Assembly (NCBI GenBank): GCA_964417785.1
Contig: CAYQJO010000004.1
Location: 1 to 50,616, forward strand
Reading direction: 5' to 3'
DNA from: DAOTUL01 sp034437435
Lineage (GTDB): Bacteria; Chloroflexota; Anaerolineae; Aggregatilineales; Phototrophicaceae
Length of the DNA: 50,616 nucleotides
Positions 1 through 8,666 of this stretch are shown here, one piece after another. The translations under genes were made by a program, and so were the position numbers. The number at the start of each line of letters is the position of its first letter. Position 1 is the first letter of the stretch. Below the pieces are notes generated by a model, which saw only the letters and a program-made list of their open reading frames with translations, was not told the origin of the DNA and did no database searches.

Positions 1-90
1 GAAAAATCCTCCAAAAAGCAGCCCTGCCCACACCGCCAGCAGGCACCAGAACCAGAGTATTTCGACATCGGATAGTGCAATTTCCGGCAT
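1..90 (-). CDS. N-terminus of a membrane protein (cut by window edge)
   Basis: The minus strand has an ATG at 88-90 followed by 30 open codons running off the left edge. The peptide starts MPEIALSDVEILWFW and continues into an aromatic/Leu-rich stretch that looks like a first transmembrane helix or uncleaved signal anchor. A GGGGGC stretch just upstream could be the ribosome binding site. It is divergent from the peptidase gene that starts at 180. Too little is visible to name a family. Confidence 0.45.
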   Translation of the reverse strand, partial: MPEIALSDVEILWFWCLLAVWAGLLFGGFF

Positions 91-179
91 AATGCCCCCT
101 TTTTAGAACCATTATCTTTGGAATATGGCGAATCACAATGTTAGAATGCGCTTCAAATCGACTTGCAAGGAGAAAACCT

Positions 180-1976
180 ATGCGTACTCGCAGTGACATA
201 CCCGAACAATACCGCTGGAACGCCCCCAGCGTCTTCACCGACAGCGCCGCCTGGGAAGCCGCTGGAGATGATCTGCTCAAGCTGACCGAGCAGGCCAGCA
301 CCTACAAAGACCGCCTCAGCGAAGGCCCGACCGTGCTGGCCGATTTCATTGACGTCTACGAGCAGACAATGCGCCTGACGATGAAAATCTACTTCTACGC
401 CGCCATGTCATCCAACTGCGACTCCACCGACAAGCAGGCCACCGCCATGAACGACAAGGCCCGCAGCCTGATGGGGCAGGCATCCGCCGCCGTTGCCTTC
501 GCCCAACCGGAGATGCTAGCCATCGGTCGCAAAACCCTGGATACCTGGATGGACCAGGAGCCGCGCCTGACCGTTTTGCGCCATTATATGGACAATCTGT
601 TCCGCCAGCAGGCCCATGTTCGCTCTGCCGAAGTCGAACAGGTGATGGGTTTGGCCCAGGACCCCTTTGGCGGCATCAACAACATTTTCAGTATGCTGGT
701 CAACGCTGACCTGCAATTTGCGCCAGCAGTGAGCGAGGACGGCCAGACACACGACGTCGCCCAGGGGACCTATCCCACACTCCTGCACAACGCCGACCGA
801 GAAATCCGCCGCACCGCTTACGACAGCTATACCGGCAGCTATCTCGACTTCAAGAACACCCTGGCCGCCAGCTACATCACCAGCGTCAGGCGAGATGTGT
901 TCAACATGCGTGTGCGCGGATACGAATCTTCACTGGCCGCGTCCCTGTTCCAGAACAACGTCCCCGTCGCCGTCCACGACACGCTGATCGAGACCTACCG
1001 TGCCAATATCGCCACCTGGCACAAATACTGGCGCATCCGGCGGCAGATTCTCGGCGTCGATGAACTGCATCCCTACGACATCTGGGCACCGCTGACCGAC
1101 AAAACCCCGGAAGTGCCATACAACCAGGCCGTCGATTGGATCAGTGCGGGTATGGGGCCGCTGGGCGAGGATTATGTTCAGACTTTGCGCCAGGGCTGCT
1201 TGCAGGACCGCTGGGTGGATGTATACCCGAACAAGGGCAAACGTCAGGGTGCATTCTCCTTCGGCACCCACGACACCTTCCCCTTCATCATGATGAGCTA
1301 TGACGACACGCTCAGCGGCCTGAGTACACTGGCTCACGAACTCGGTCACAGCATGCACAGCTACTATTCGCGCAAGACCCAGCCCTATTTCTACTCGCGC
1401 TATACCTTGTTTGTGGCCGAGGTGGCCTCCAACTTCAATCAGGCGTTGGTACGGGCGCATTTGCGCCAGAAATTCGCCGACGACACGCTCTTCCAGATCA
1501 ACCTGATCGAAGAGGCGATGGGCAACTTCCACCGTTACTTCTTCATCATGCCCACGCTGGCCCGCTTCGAGTTGGAAGTCCACAATAGCGTAGAAAAGGG
1601 GCAGGGTCTCACCGCCGACGACCTGAACGAACTCTGCGCCGATTTGTTCAGCGAGGGCTATGGCGACGCGATGCACATCGACCGCGACCGGGTGGGCATC
1701 ACCTGGGCGACCTTCCAGCACCTCTACAGCAATTTCTACGTCTACCAGTACGCCACCGGCATCAGTGCCGCCCATGCGCTGGCCGAGAAGATTCTATCCG
1801 GCGAAGATGGCGCGGTCAGCCGTTATATCGACTTCTTGAGTACCGGTGGTGCGCGGTATCCGCTGGACGCGCTCAAGCGTGCTGGTGTCGATATGACAAA
1901 ACCCGATGCCGTCGAGACGACCTTCGGCGTCCTGGCTGGCATGGTAGATCGTCTGGAGCAGTTAGCAGGCGTATAA
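180..1976 (+). CDS. pepF: Oligoendopeptidase F family metallopeptidase (M3)
   Basis: A 598-residue zinc peptidase that should cut short peptides in the cytoplasm. The zinc site HELGHSMH lies at residues 386-393 (HExGH with two His ligands), followed about 25 residues later by the FVAEVASNFN stretch that carries the third ligand Glu in M3B enzymes. Length matches the PepF family (about 600 aa). The upstream ATG at 138 is possible, but the ATG at 180 has AAGGAG seven bases before it and gives a family-like N-terminus. No signal peptide. It stands alone, with a hairpin after the stop. Confidence 0.93.
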   Translation: MRTRSDIPEQYRWNAPSVFTDSAAWEAAGDDLLKLTEQASTYKDRLSEGPTVLADFIDVYEQTMRLTMKIYFYAAMSSNCDSTDKQATAMNDKARSLMGQASAAVAFAQPEMLAIGRKTLDTWMDQEPRLTVLRHYMDNLFRQQAHVRSAEVEQVMGLAQDPFGGINNIFSMLVNADLQFAPAVSEDGQTHDVAQGTYPTLLHNADREIRRTAYDSYTGSYLDFKNTLAASYITSVRRDVFNMRVRGYESSLAASLFQNNVPVAVHDTLIETYRANIATWHKYWRIRRQILGVDELHPYDIWAPLTDKTPEVPYNQAVDWISAGMGPLGEDYVQTLRQGCLQDRWVDVYPNKGKRQGAFSFGTHDTFPFIMMSYDDTLSGLSTLAHELGHSMHSYYSRKTQPYFYSRYTLFVAEVASNFNQALVRAHLRQKFADDTLFQINLIEEAMGNFHRYFFIMPTLARFELEVHNSVEKGQGLTADDLNELCADLFSEGYGDAMHIDRDRVGITWATFQHLYSNFYVYQYATGISAAHALAEKILSGEDGAVSRYIDFLSTGGARYPLDALKRAGVDMTKPDAVETTFGVLAGMVDRLEQLAGV

Positions 1977-1990
1977 GACCATCATCCGTA

Positions 1991-2014
1991 GCGGACGCCC
2001 AACCGGGCGTCCGC
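1991..2014 (+). terminator. Stem-loop after pepF
   Basis: A perfect 10-bp stem (GCGGACGCCC / GGGCGTCCGC) with an AACC loop starts 15 bases after the pepF stop. There is no immediate T-run, so it is either a weak terminator or a half-copy of the double-hairpin repeat found at 2072-2143, whose right arm has the same GGACGC..GCGTCCGCCG look. Confidence 0.5.
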
Positions 2015-2071
2015 CGGACAAATCGACTTAGGCTTTTCTAGAAAAATACATAGCCGGTACTCTACATTTCT

Positions 2072-2143
2072 GCGGACGGCAATAATGCCGTCCCTACCCA
2101 CAAACATGGGTTTTCGTAGGGACGCGATTTTTCGCGTCCGCCG
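2072..2143. repeat. Double-hairpin palindromic element, copy A
   Basis: A 72-bp nested palindrome. The left hairpin is GGACGGCA-ATAA-TGCCGTCC. A core is bounded by CCCTAC and GTAGGG. The right hairpin is GGACGCGA-TTTT-TCGCGTCC. The outer ends GCGGACG / CGTCCGC also pair. It lies in the gap between the convergent genes ending at 1976 and 2172. Close relatives are at 32474-32539 (same arms) and 46782-46851 (same core, different arms). It has no coding capacity, so it is probably a small non-autonomous mobile or REP-like element. Confidence 0.75.
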
Positions 2144-2171
2144 TGAGAACAGCTATTTTCTTGGAAACGCC

Positions 2172-2660
2172 TTACTGCTCGAACTGCCACTCGCCATCGA
2201 CAAGAATCATGTCGGCGTGCGCCAGTCCGTAAGGATCAGGGGCGATTTCCTCCTGGAAGCTCAGCATCTCGATGCGTGTGGGGCGGACCCGGATGACAAC
2301 GAAGTCCGGGTCTTCCGGACCACCGTCCCAGAAGTTGTACCAGTCGGCAAACCAGTGATTGCGCCGGTCTTCATCGGTCTCCACCACCTCGGCCTCACCT
2401 TCCAGCACTGCATACGCCCGCCGGTAGTCATCGTGGATCATGATCGAGACACGGCTGTTCTCGCGCACATCAAGGGCCTTACGTGACTGCCGGTGTGTGC
2501 CGTACCACAAGGTCATATCGTCTTCGGGGTCGAAATGCTGCATCAAGCGAGCATGGACCGCGTTTTGCGTGTTTTGCGTGATCAGCGTGGAATACTGGGT
2601 GGAGATGGCGATTTTGCGAACAACGTCTACGTACTCGCCGGGTTCAGTTGGAAGGGCCAT
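2172..2660 (-). CDS. Pyridoxamine 5'-phosphate oxidase-fold (flavin-binding split barrel) protein
   Basis: A 162-residue protein. The middle (MTLWYGTHRQSRKALDVREN, SRVSIMIHD, YAVLEGEAEVVE) is the strand pattern of PNPOx-like split-barrel proteins (general stress protein 26 type) that bind FMN or F420. The substrate cannot be told from sequence. The ATG at 2660 is chosen over the one at 2726 because AAGGAG lies nine bases upstream and a -10 box (2697-2702) sits between the two. It is monocistronic, with its own promoter next to the terminator of the dpp genes. Confidence 0.8.
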   Translation of the reverse strand: MALPTEPGEYVDVVRKIAISTQYSTLITQNTQNAVHARLMQHFDPEDDMTLWYGTHRQSRKALDVRENSRVSIMIHDDYRRAYAVLEGEAEVVETDEDRRNHWFADWYNFWDGGPEDPDFVVIRVRPTRIEMLSFQEEIAPDPYGLAHADMILVDGEWQFEQ

Positions 2661-2696
2661 AAACAGGGACTCCTTAGCGTGAGTGAATTTGTCCCC

Positions 2697-2726
2697 ATTA
2701 TAGCCGAGGGGGCTTTGGCGTACCAA
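2697..2726 (-). promoter_or_regulatory. Predicted sigma-70 type promoter of the PNPOx gene
   Basis: On the minus strand TTGGTA (2721-2726), an 18-bp spacer and TATAAT (2697-2702) precede the ATG at 2660 by about 37 bases. The -35 sits inside the terminator hairpin of the upstream operon. Confidence 0.45.
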
Positions 2727-2732
2727 AGCCCC
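2709..2732 (-). terminator. Terminator hairpin of the dpp-type operon
   Basis: A perfect 10-bp stem GGGGCTTTGG / CCAAAGCCCC with a four-base loop lies 11 bases beyond the stop of the binding-protein gene (minus strand). No long U-tract follows. Confidence 0.65.
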
Positions 2733-2743
2733 ATATTGATTAT

Positions 2744-4312
2744 TTAGACCCGTTTTTCGATGTCGTAGATGCGCGGAGCGTTGTCGAGGTTGAACGGGAT
2801 GGACTCAATCGCCGGTGAGTGGACATAGTAGAAATCTATCCACGAGATATATAGAACAGCGGCCTCTTCGTACATCAGGGCTGAGGCCTGCGCGATCAAA
2901 TCGTTGCGTGTCTCCTCATCTCCTTCTACCGAGATTTGGGCATTGAGCGCGTAGAACTCGTCGTTGTCGAAATGGCGCTGTGAATCCGGTGCAGGGTTGA
3001 TGAGACCAACCATCGCCTGGGTCCAGTCTGCCAGGGTGCTGTAGAACGCATCCCATAACACCAGATTATATTGCGTACCACCGCGTACTTCGGTGATGAC
3101 CGAACCCGAGTCGGGTGTGACCAGTTCGATTCGCACCCCCACTGACTCCAGGTACCCGGCGATAACTTCGGCATCCGTCCGGACGGTGTTGGACGCCAGC
3201 ATGGTCAGTTCCAGGTTGGAGTACCCGGCTTCGGCCAGCAGACGCATAGCCTCTTCCGGATTGTACTCAAAGCCGGTCAGGTCTTCGTTGTAACCTGGCA
3301 ATCCCGGCAGCAAAAGCTGGCCGGTGGTCGGCTGACCAAATCCGGCGCGGACGATCTGATTGTAGACATCTTTATCAACCGCCAGATTCAGCGCCCGACG
3401 GACACGCGCATCCTGCAAGGCTTCGTGTGTCTCCGGAATCATGCTGACAAATTCCGTCGCCAGCGCCGGTTTGGAACTGCCGTTCCAGTTGCCACTGTCG
3501 ATCAGGGTTCGAGCGACGTCCGGTGGCAGGCTCTGGGCGACATCAATATCACCGCTTTCCAGCGCGGAACGCAGATCACCCACACGCACATAGGTGGCTG
3601 TCTCTACCGGGCGGCTGCCGCGCCAGTTGCCGTCCCAGGTCTCCAACTCAATCAATTCACCGGGGACAAACTCAACGATTTTGAAGTATCCGGTGCCGAT
3701 AGCATCGGTTACGAGATTCCCATCGGACTCGGTCATATACTGCTCGGAAAACACCCAGAAGCGCGAAAAACGTTTCTCCAGAATAGCATCGGGGCGGGTA
3801 GATTTAATGACCAGATGGGTATCGTCGATAACCTCAATGCTCTCGTTGTTGAAGAGCGCAAATTGTGGTGGGAACAGCACGAAATCGGTAAGCGGAATGC
3901 CGAACAACCCCGGATTGCTGACACCCTCGGTCAGCAGGAAATCCATTGTGAACTTGACCGAGTTGGCGGTGCAGCGTTCACCGTTGGAGAAGAACACATC
4001 ATCTCGGAGTGTGACCTCAAGGGTCTGCGGATCGACCTTATTCCATTCGGTCGCAATACCGGGGATCAACTCACCATCGGCTGTGACATCGATCAGCGTG
4101 TCGTAGATCTGACGTGCCTGAAAGTAAGTGAAATAGAACGGGTTGAGATTGGACTGAATACTGGTGTTTCCGATGGTTATATGCGACGCGAGACTCTGCT
4201 GGTTGGCTGTGCTGGCAAGGGCCGGATGCATAAACGCGCTTCCGGTTGCCAGCGCACCGGCGGCTGCGGCACTGACCTTCATAAAATCACGGCGACTCAT
4301 TCTTCCAGACAT
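2744..4312 (-). CDS. ABC transporter substrate-binding protein, family 5 (peptide/nickel type)
   Basis: A 522-residue secreted solute-binding protein. The N-terminus carries a Tat-type signal (RRDFMKVSAAAAGALATGSAF) with twin Arg near residues 7-8. The mature part has SBP_bac_5 features: the ITIGNTSIQSNLNPFYF opening, VTLRDDVFFSNGERCTANSVKFT, the ARVRRALNLAVDKDVY stretch and the PEEAMRLLAEAGY repeat typical of DppA/OppA. It should bind a peptide-like or other small ligand outside the membrane and hand it to the two permeases encoded just upstream. AAGGGG lies five bases before the ATG. A terminator hairpin follows the gene. The ligand is not predictable. Confidence 0.9.
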   Translation of the reverse strand: MSGRMSRRDFMKVSAAAAGALATGSAFMHPALASTANQQSLASHITIGNTSIQSNLNPFYFTYFQARQIYDTLIDVTADGELIPGIATEWNKVDPQTLEVTLRDDVFFSNGERCTANSVKFTMDFLLTEGVSNPGLFGIPLTDFVLFPPQFALFNNESIEVIDDTHLVIKSTRPDAILEKRFSRFWVFSEQYMTESDGNLVTDAIGTGYFKIVEFVPGELIELETWDGNWRGSRPVETATYVRVGDLRSALESGDIDVAQSLPPDVARTLIDSGNWNGSSKPALATEFVSMIPETHEALQDARVRRALNLAVDKDVYNQIVRAGFGQPTTGQLLLPGLPGYNEDLTGFEYNPEEAMRLLAEAGYSNLELTMLASNTVRTDAEVIAGYLESVGVRIELVTPDSGSVITEVRGGTQYNLVLWDAFYSTLADWTQAMVGLINPAPDSQRHFDNDEFYALNAQISVEGDEETRNDLIAQASALMYEEAAVLYISWIDFYYVHSPAIESIPFNLDNAPRIYDIEKRV

Positions 4313-4397
4313 AGCTTACCCCTTAACTAACCAAGATACAAAACCATGTAACAGAAAACAGCTTACGATAAATTACCTCCTACTACATTTTATCACT

Positions 4398-5312
4398 TCA
4401 GTTGAGAATACGCTGATAGCTCATTTTTTGCAAAGAATCGCCTACGCTGTTCACACACAAGACGGTCAGCATCAGGGCCAATCCGGGAAAGACGGACAGC
4501 CACCAGGCATCTTGCAAATAGGTGCGACCATCACTGAGCATATTGCCCCACGACGGTGTGGGTGGACTGACACCCAGGCCGAGGAAACTCAGACTGCCCT
4601 CAATCATAATCAGCGTGCCGACCGAGAATGTCCACAGCACAATGTTGATCGAGATGACGTTGGGTAGAATGTGGCAGCGTATGATGTGAGGGGCCGTCGC
4701 ACCGGTGGCGACAGCAGCGTCCACGAAATCAAGCTGACGAATTTTGAGGGTTTGCGCCCGTGTAACTCGTGCTGGATACACCCAACCGGCCAGCGATAAT
4801 AGAACGATCAGGACGGTGGTCGAAGCCCCTACTGCTGCAATCACGGCCAGCGCCAGCACCAGAAACGGGAACGACACCCAGATATTGGTAATCAGCACCA
4901 TCGCACGATCCAACGGGCCGCCAAAATAACCGCCGATCAATCCGAACAAGATACCGCAGACGGTCGAAAGAGTCCCGGCAATCAGGGCCACCTGGAGCGA
5001 CACCCGTCCACCATAGAGCGTGCGCGTCAGCACGTCACGTCCCAGGTTATCGGTGCCGAGCAGGTGATCGAGCGAGCCACCAGCTTCCCAGAAGGGCGGC
5101 TTGAAGCGGTTCAACAGGTCCATACCGCCGGTCGGGTTATGCGGTGTGACCTGACCGGCAAACAAAACACCCAGGAGGATGAGAGCCAGAAGCAAACCGG
5201 CAACCACACCGCCACCATAACGCAGGACCCAGCGATATGACGGGTGTCCGTTTGTCTTGAGGTTCTCCGGCGGGTCGAGTGCGACCACACCGGACAGGGT
5301 TTTCATGCTCAT
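4398..5312 (-). CDS. ABC transporter permease, DppC/OppC type
   Basis: A 304-residue inner-membrane permease. A cytoplasmic N-tail precedes the first helix (VVAGLLLALILLGVLFAG), then a loop with HLLGTDNLGRDVLTRTLYGGR, the signature of the C-type subunit. The coupling-helix (EAA) loop is seen in DFVDAAVATGATAPHIIRCHILPN, and the C-terminal part LSFLGLGVSPPTPSWGNML is characteristic. The start codon overlaps the end of the dppB-like gene by four bases (ATGA), so the two are translationally coupled. It pairs with the B-type subunit to form the transport channel. Confidence 0.93.
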   Translation of the reverse strand: MSMKTLSGVVALDPPENLKTNGHPSYRWVLRYGGGVVAGLLLALILLGVLFAGQVTPHNPTGGMDLLNRFKPPFWEAGGSLDHLLGTDNLGRDVLTRTLYGGRVSLQVALIAGTLSTVCGILFGLIGGYFGGPLDRAMVLITNIWVSFPFLVLALAVIAAVGASTTVLIVLLSLAGWVYPARVTRAQTLKIRQLDFVDAAVATGATAPHIIRCHILPNVISINIVLWTFSVGTLIMIEGSLSFLGLGVSPPTPSWGNMLSDGRTYLQDAWWLSVFPGLALMLTVLCVNSVGDSLQKMSYQRILN

Positions 5313-6268
5313 GCGGCCACCTTGATGCGCGGATCAACAATCCGGTAGAGAAAATGCGAAATTGAATTGATGACCACCACCAGCATTGCGATGATGAAGA
5401 CCGTTGCCTGGACAATGGCGTAGTCACGGTTGAAGATCGCGTTGACCAGTTGATCGCCAACGCCGGTATACGAGAACAGGCTTTCAACGATTACGGAACC
5501 GCCCACCAGAAACGATAGGTCCAGGGTAACCATGGCGACAACGGGGATGAGGGTGTTGCGGAAAGCATGGACGAGCAGAACCTTATGCGATGGCAGCCCT
5601 TTGGCGCGTGCCGTCAGGATATAATACTGCGCCATTTCCTCCATCAAGCCAGCACGAACCAGCCGGATCAGGCGAGCCAGATAGAAAGTCGAAAGGGTGA
5701 TGGCTGGCAGTGCCAATCGTTTGAGAAAATCATCTTCCAGGTTGGCGACACTACCCACCCAGTTCAATTTGACCGAAAAGATCAGCAACAACACCAGCCC
5801 AAGCCAGAAGCTCGGCAGCGATTGCAGCACGCCAGCGAAGAGATTGATCGCCATGCCATCGATACGATGATGAAAAATGGCGGCATAAATGCCCAGCGGT
5901 ATCCCGATGAGAACCGCCAGCGCCAGGGCGCTGAAACTGAGAATCAACGTGTTCGGGAAGCGAGCCAGCACCATGTCGAGCGCGGGCTGCTGGTAGCGTG
6001 TTGAATCGCCGAAGTCCAGCGTGATCGATTTCTTCAGGAAGATGGCATATTGCATATAAAGGGGGTCATTCAACCCCATGTCTTCACGGATGGCTTCCAG
6101 GACCTCCGGCGATGCACTGTGGCCGGCGATGATCGCTGCCGGATCGCCCGACAAACGTTGGAGGAAGAAGAGGAACGTCAGAATACCCAGTATCACCAGG
6201 ACAAGCTGCCCGGCAAATAACAGGCCCCCCTGGAAGACCCCCTGCTTGTTTACTGTTTCTGCATTCAA
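5309..6268 (-). CDS. ABC transporter permease, DppB/OppB type
   Basis: A 319-residue permease and first gene of the three-gene operon. The first helix runs into FFLQRLSGDPAAIIAG, the usual B-subunit start, and the EAA-type loop reads YYILTARAKGLPSHKVLLVHAFRNTLIP. The C-terminus DYAIVQATVFIIAMLVVVINSISHFLYRIVDPRIK is typical. The start is a TTG at 6268. The only nearby ATG (6264) is out of frame and no strong ribosome site is visible, so the exact start is uncertain. No ATP-binding subunits (DppD/DppF) accompany the operon, which must borrow them from another locus. A TATAAT sits at 6304-6309 on this strand. Confidence 0.92.
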   Translation of the reverse strand: MNAETVNKQGVFQGGLLFAGQLVLVILGILTFLFFLQRLSGDPAAIIAGHSASPEVLEAIREDMGLNDPLYMQYAIFLKKSITLDFGDSTRYQQPALDMVLARFPNTLILSFSALALAVLIGIPLGIYAAIFHHRIDGMAINLFAGVLQSLPSFWLGLVLLLIFSVKLNWVGSVANLEDDFLKRLALPAITLSTFYLARLIRLVRAGLMEEMAQYYILTARAKGLPSHKVLLVHAFRNTLIPVVAMVTLDLSFLVGGSVIVESLFSYTGVGDQLVNAIFNRDYAIVQATVFIIAMLVVVINSISHFLYRIVDPRIKVAA

Positions 6269-6384
6269 AATACGCGCTTATCAAGACTAGTTGACCTTGA
6301 CTAATTATAAACTCAACCGGGGGGTTCGTGCCACTATTCTGGCTTTAAATCTTGTAAAATCGTGGGGGTAATTTTGTTTTTCGT

Positions 6385-8277
6385 TTATTTTTGTTCGATA
6401 ATTTCGGGTAATGTGACAAAAATATCGGGTTCTGGCAGCAAAAACACCAGGCTGGCCTGATGCACACCGTCATACTGGCCGACCTTCAGCGTAAACGGAC
6501 CGGCAGCATCGGGCGGGAACGCAAACGCGATCTGGTGGATATGCACATCACCGGGATGCCAGTTATGGCCCTGGAGACCGGCACCACCCAGATTCAACAC
6601 CTGCTCGCCATCCGCATCGAAAACATGCACCGCCGGACCGTAAATCCGGTTCAGGACTTCCATGTTATACGCCTCGACGCGCCATGCCAGCGTCAGTTGG
6701 TAGCCACCGGCCTCCTGCTGCAAATCGTATGCCAGCAGGGTGATAGCCTGTTCGGTCGGTATGTCCAGGCGATTGTCGGGCAGGTCGATCTCTGCCGCTG
6801 GCGCAAAACGATCCACATGGATGTCGGTGCCGTCGGCCAGATGGATCGTCGCCGCCGGGACGCTGCCATAGGGCGCTGCATCCTCCCCCAGGCGTACATA
6901 AGCGCCACCCTGGGCCGGAATGATGGTGAGGTCTGGCGCACGGGCATCGCGGGCGAAGAAAAACATCCGACCGGCGAAACTTTGCAGCGTCCAGGCATCG
7001 GTATCGGCATAAACCACACCGTCAGCGGGCAGGATGTCGCGCAGCACCGCGCCCAGGCGCAGCCCATCGCCGACCGGGAGAGCACCCAGTTCGTGCGTGC
7101 CTGGATGGGCGGCTGTCTCCTGATAGTAACGGGCGCTGTTGGTCAGCATCAGCACGGCAAAGGGAATCGCCGCAGCCAGAAAGACCGGGCGCATCCAGTG
7201 GCGGCGTAAAAGCAGATCGCTGCCCCAGGCCGCCAGCCCAAACCCGGCGGGCAAGCCAAGAAGCTGATAGGTTGGATGGATGAGGTTGGTGGTATAGAGC
7301 ATGGCGATCACCGGCAGACCAAACCACAGCAGCAGAATGATGCCTGTATCGCGGCGATCAGACCCGGTAGCCACCGCGTGTATCGCCGCCGCCAGGCCAG
7401 TCAGCACCAGGAGTTGCAACGCGAGATGAAGCGGCTGGCTGAGTCTGTGGCGCAGAGGCGCATCATCTGCGGGTGCGTTCAATCCGCGTGCCAGTTCATA
7501 TTCGGCACCATTCACCAGACGGATCGCATGTTCCCACGATTCAAGTGAGAGTCGTGCCTGCCCCTCGGTGAAGGTTTCCAGGCGGCTGTCCAGGTCTTCG
7601 TGCAGCAGAGCGGCGGCAAACGCTCCTGTTGCCAGGGCAAATACGGCGATCCCGACGGCCAGCGCCCGCACTGGTACACGCTGACGGAAGATCAGGAGCA
7701 GCATACCCACCGGCAGCACAATGAAGAACGCCAGCAGGTAAGTCTGCGTCATCAACGTGGTCATCACCAACGCCAGCAGAAGCCGCCGCTGCGGTCTCGA
7801 CGTGCGCCCGGTCAGCACGGGCCAGAGGAGCCACGCAACGGCACAGACAAAAAAGGGCAGCAGGGATTGCACCCATGACGTCCGGCTGTATTCAATAACC
7901 CAGGGATTGACCGCCATTAATCCGGCGGCTACGAGACCGGGAATAAAACCCAACAGGCTCTTAATAGCACGGTATGCCATCCATACGGCCAGCGTATTGA
8001 GCAAAATCACAAAGATGTAGATACCAAGCGGGGAGCGGGTGAGCGCCATAATCGGCAGGAACAGATAGCCAGTCAGCGGTGGATTGTTGAAAAGAACCGA
8101 TGTCCCCTGACCCACCAGGGGGAACGTCCCCCGGTCCAGGGTTTGCAACGCCTGCCACACGGGATAGGCATGATCGACATTGTGTTCAATTTTTGTCAGA
8201 TAGTGAAAGCGAGCCAGGAGTGCGACGAGCAGTATACTTATAACACATATCCGTTGGATCGATTGCTGGTTTGCCAT
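6385..8277 (-). CDS. GT-C type glycosyltransferase-like membrane protein with C-terminal beta domain
   Basis: A 630-residue polytopic protein. About ten or more hydrophobic helices fill residues 10-400. The first periplasmic loop (NVDHAYPVWQALQ) has the acidic pattern of GT39/PMT-like lipid-sugar glycosyltransferases. The last 200 residues are soluble and beta-rich (LLAYDLQQEAGGYQLTLAWR, HNWHPGDVHIHQ) and resemble the tail of the protein at 31298. The likely job is sugar transfer from a polyprenyl donor on the outer face of the membrane; donor and acceptor are unknown. The ATG at 8277 is preferred; a GTG at 8292 would overlap the hairpin at 8290-8316. Confidence 0.75.
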   Translation of the reverse strand: MANQQSIQRICVISILLVALLARFHYLTKIEHNVDHAYPVWQALQTLDRGTFPLVGQGTSVLFNNPPLTGYLFLPIMALTRSPLGIYIFVILLNTLAVWMAYRAIKSLLGFIPGLVAAGLMAVNPWVIEYSRTSWVQSLLPFFVCAVAWLLWPVLTGRTSRPQRRLLLALVMTTLMTQTYLLAFFIVLPVGMLLLIFRQRVPVRALAVGIAVFALATGAFAAALLHEDLDSRLETFTEGQARLSLESWEHAIRLVNGAEYELARGLNAPADDAPLRHRLSQPLHLALQLLVLTGLAAAIHAVATGSDRRDTGIILLLWFGLPVIAMLYTTNLIHPTYQLLGLPAGFGLAAWGSDLLLRRHWMRPVFLAAAIPFAVLMLTNSARYYQETAAHPGTHELGALPVGDGLRLGAVLRDILPADGVVYADTDAWTLQSFAGRMFFFARDARAPDLTIIPAQGGAYVRLGEDAAPYGSVPAATIHLADGTDIHVDRFAPAAEIDLPDNRLDIPTEQAITLLAYDLQQEAGGYQLTLAWRVEAYNMEVLNRIYGPAVHVFDADGEQVLNLGGAGLQGHNWHPGDVHIHQIAFAFPPDAAGPFTLKVGQYDGVHQASLVFLLPEPDIFVTLPEIIEQK

Positions 8278-8289
8278 GGCGGGATATGG

Positions 8290-8316
8290 CACGACCGCCG
8301 AAAACTGGCGGTCGTG
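8290..8316 (-). terminator. Stem-loop after the spoVS gene
   Basis: A perfect 10-bp stem CACGACCGCC / GGCGGTCGTG with a seven-base loop (GAAAACT) starts 11 bases past the SpoVS stop. It lies between that gene and the start of the GT-C gene. There is no clear T-run, so it could be a terminator or an mRNA-end stabiliser. Confidence 0.55.
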
Positions 8317-8327
8317 TGTGCATTCAA

Positions 8328-8624
8328 TTATGGACGGATTTCAACCGAAAAGCGTACAGCGGTCCGTTCCTGACCGTCGATTTCGACCTCGGTAAAATAC
8401 GGTAGAAATATGATATCGAGTTCGTCCCGTTCAAGATAGCCACGCGCAATGGCAAGAGCTTTGACCGCCTGGTTCACGGCCCCGGCTCCAATCGCCTGGA
8501 CTTCTGCATGACGATGCTCACGGATGACACCGGCGATTGCGCCAGCAACAGCAGTTGAACGAGACTTTGCCGAGACTTTGATGATGTCTGGTCCCTGATC
8601 GTCATCATATGTGAATTCAGACAT
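8328..8624 (-). CDS. spoVS: SpoVS (stage V sporulation protein S) family DNA/RNA-binding protein
   Basis: A 98-residue protein covering the whole SpoVS domain: IIKVSAKSRSTAVAGAIAG, the highly conserved VQAIGAGAVNQAVKALAIARGYL and the EIDGQERTAVRFSVE end. SpoVS has an Alba-like fold and affects sporulation in Bacillus; in non-sporulating phyla its role is unclear. The ATG at 8624 gives the family-like length; an in-frame ATG at 8666 would add 14 residues. It is divergent from dnaA across the putative origin, which invites a role at the origin or in nucleoid organisation (inference). Confidence 0.93.
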   Translation of the reverse strand: MSEFTYDDDQGPDIIKVSAKSRSTAVAGAIAGVIREHRHAEVQAIGAGAVNQAVKALAIARGYLERDELDIIFLPYFTEVEIDGQERTAVRFSVEIRP

Positions 8625-8666
8625 TTTTGAGAACCCCGTCAGGTCATTATCATAATGATCTGTCAT

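Noticed and set aside
930..1775. A 281-codon open frame on the minus strand
   Set aside because: It lies antisense inside pepF, whose zinc motif and ribosome site are clear; it arises from high GC codon use.
2085..2486. A 133-codon plus-strand frame
   Set aside because: Starts within the palindromic repeat and is antisense to the PNPOx gene.
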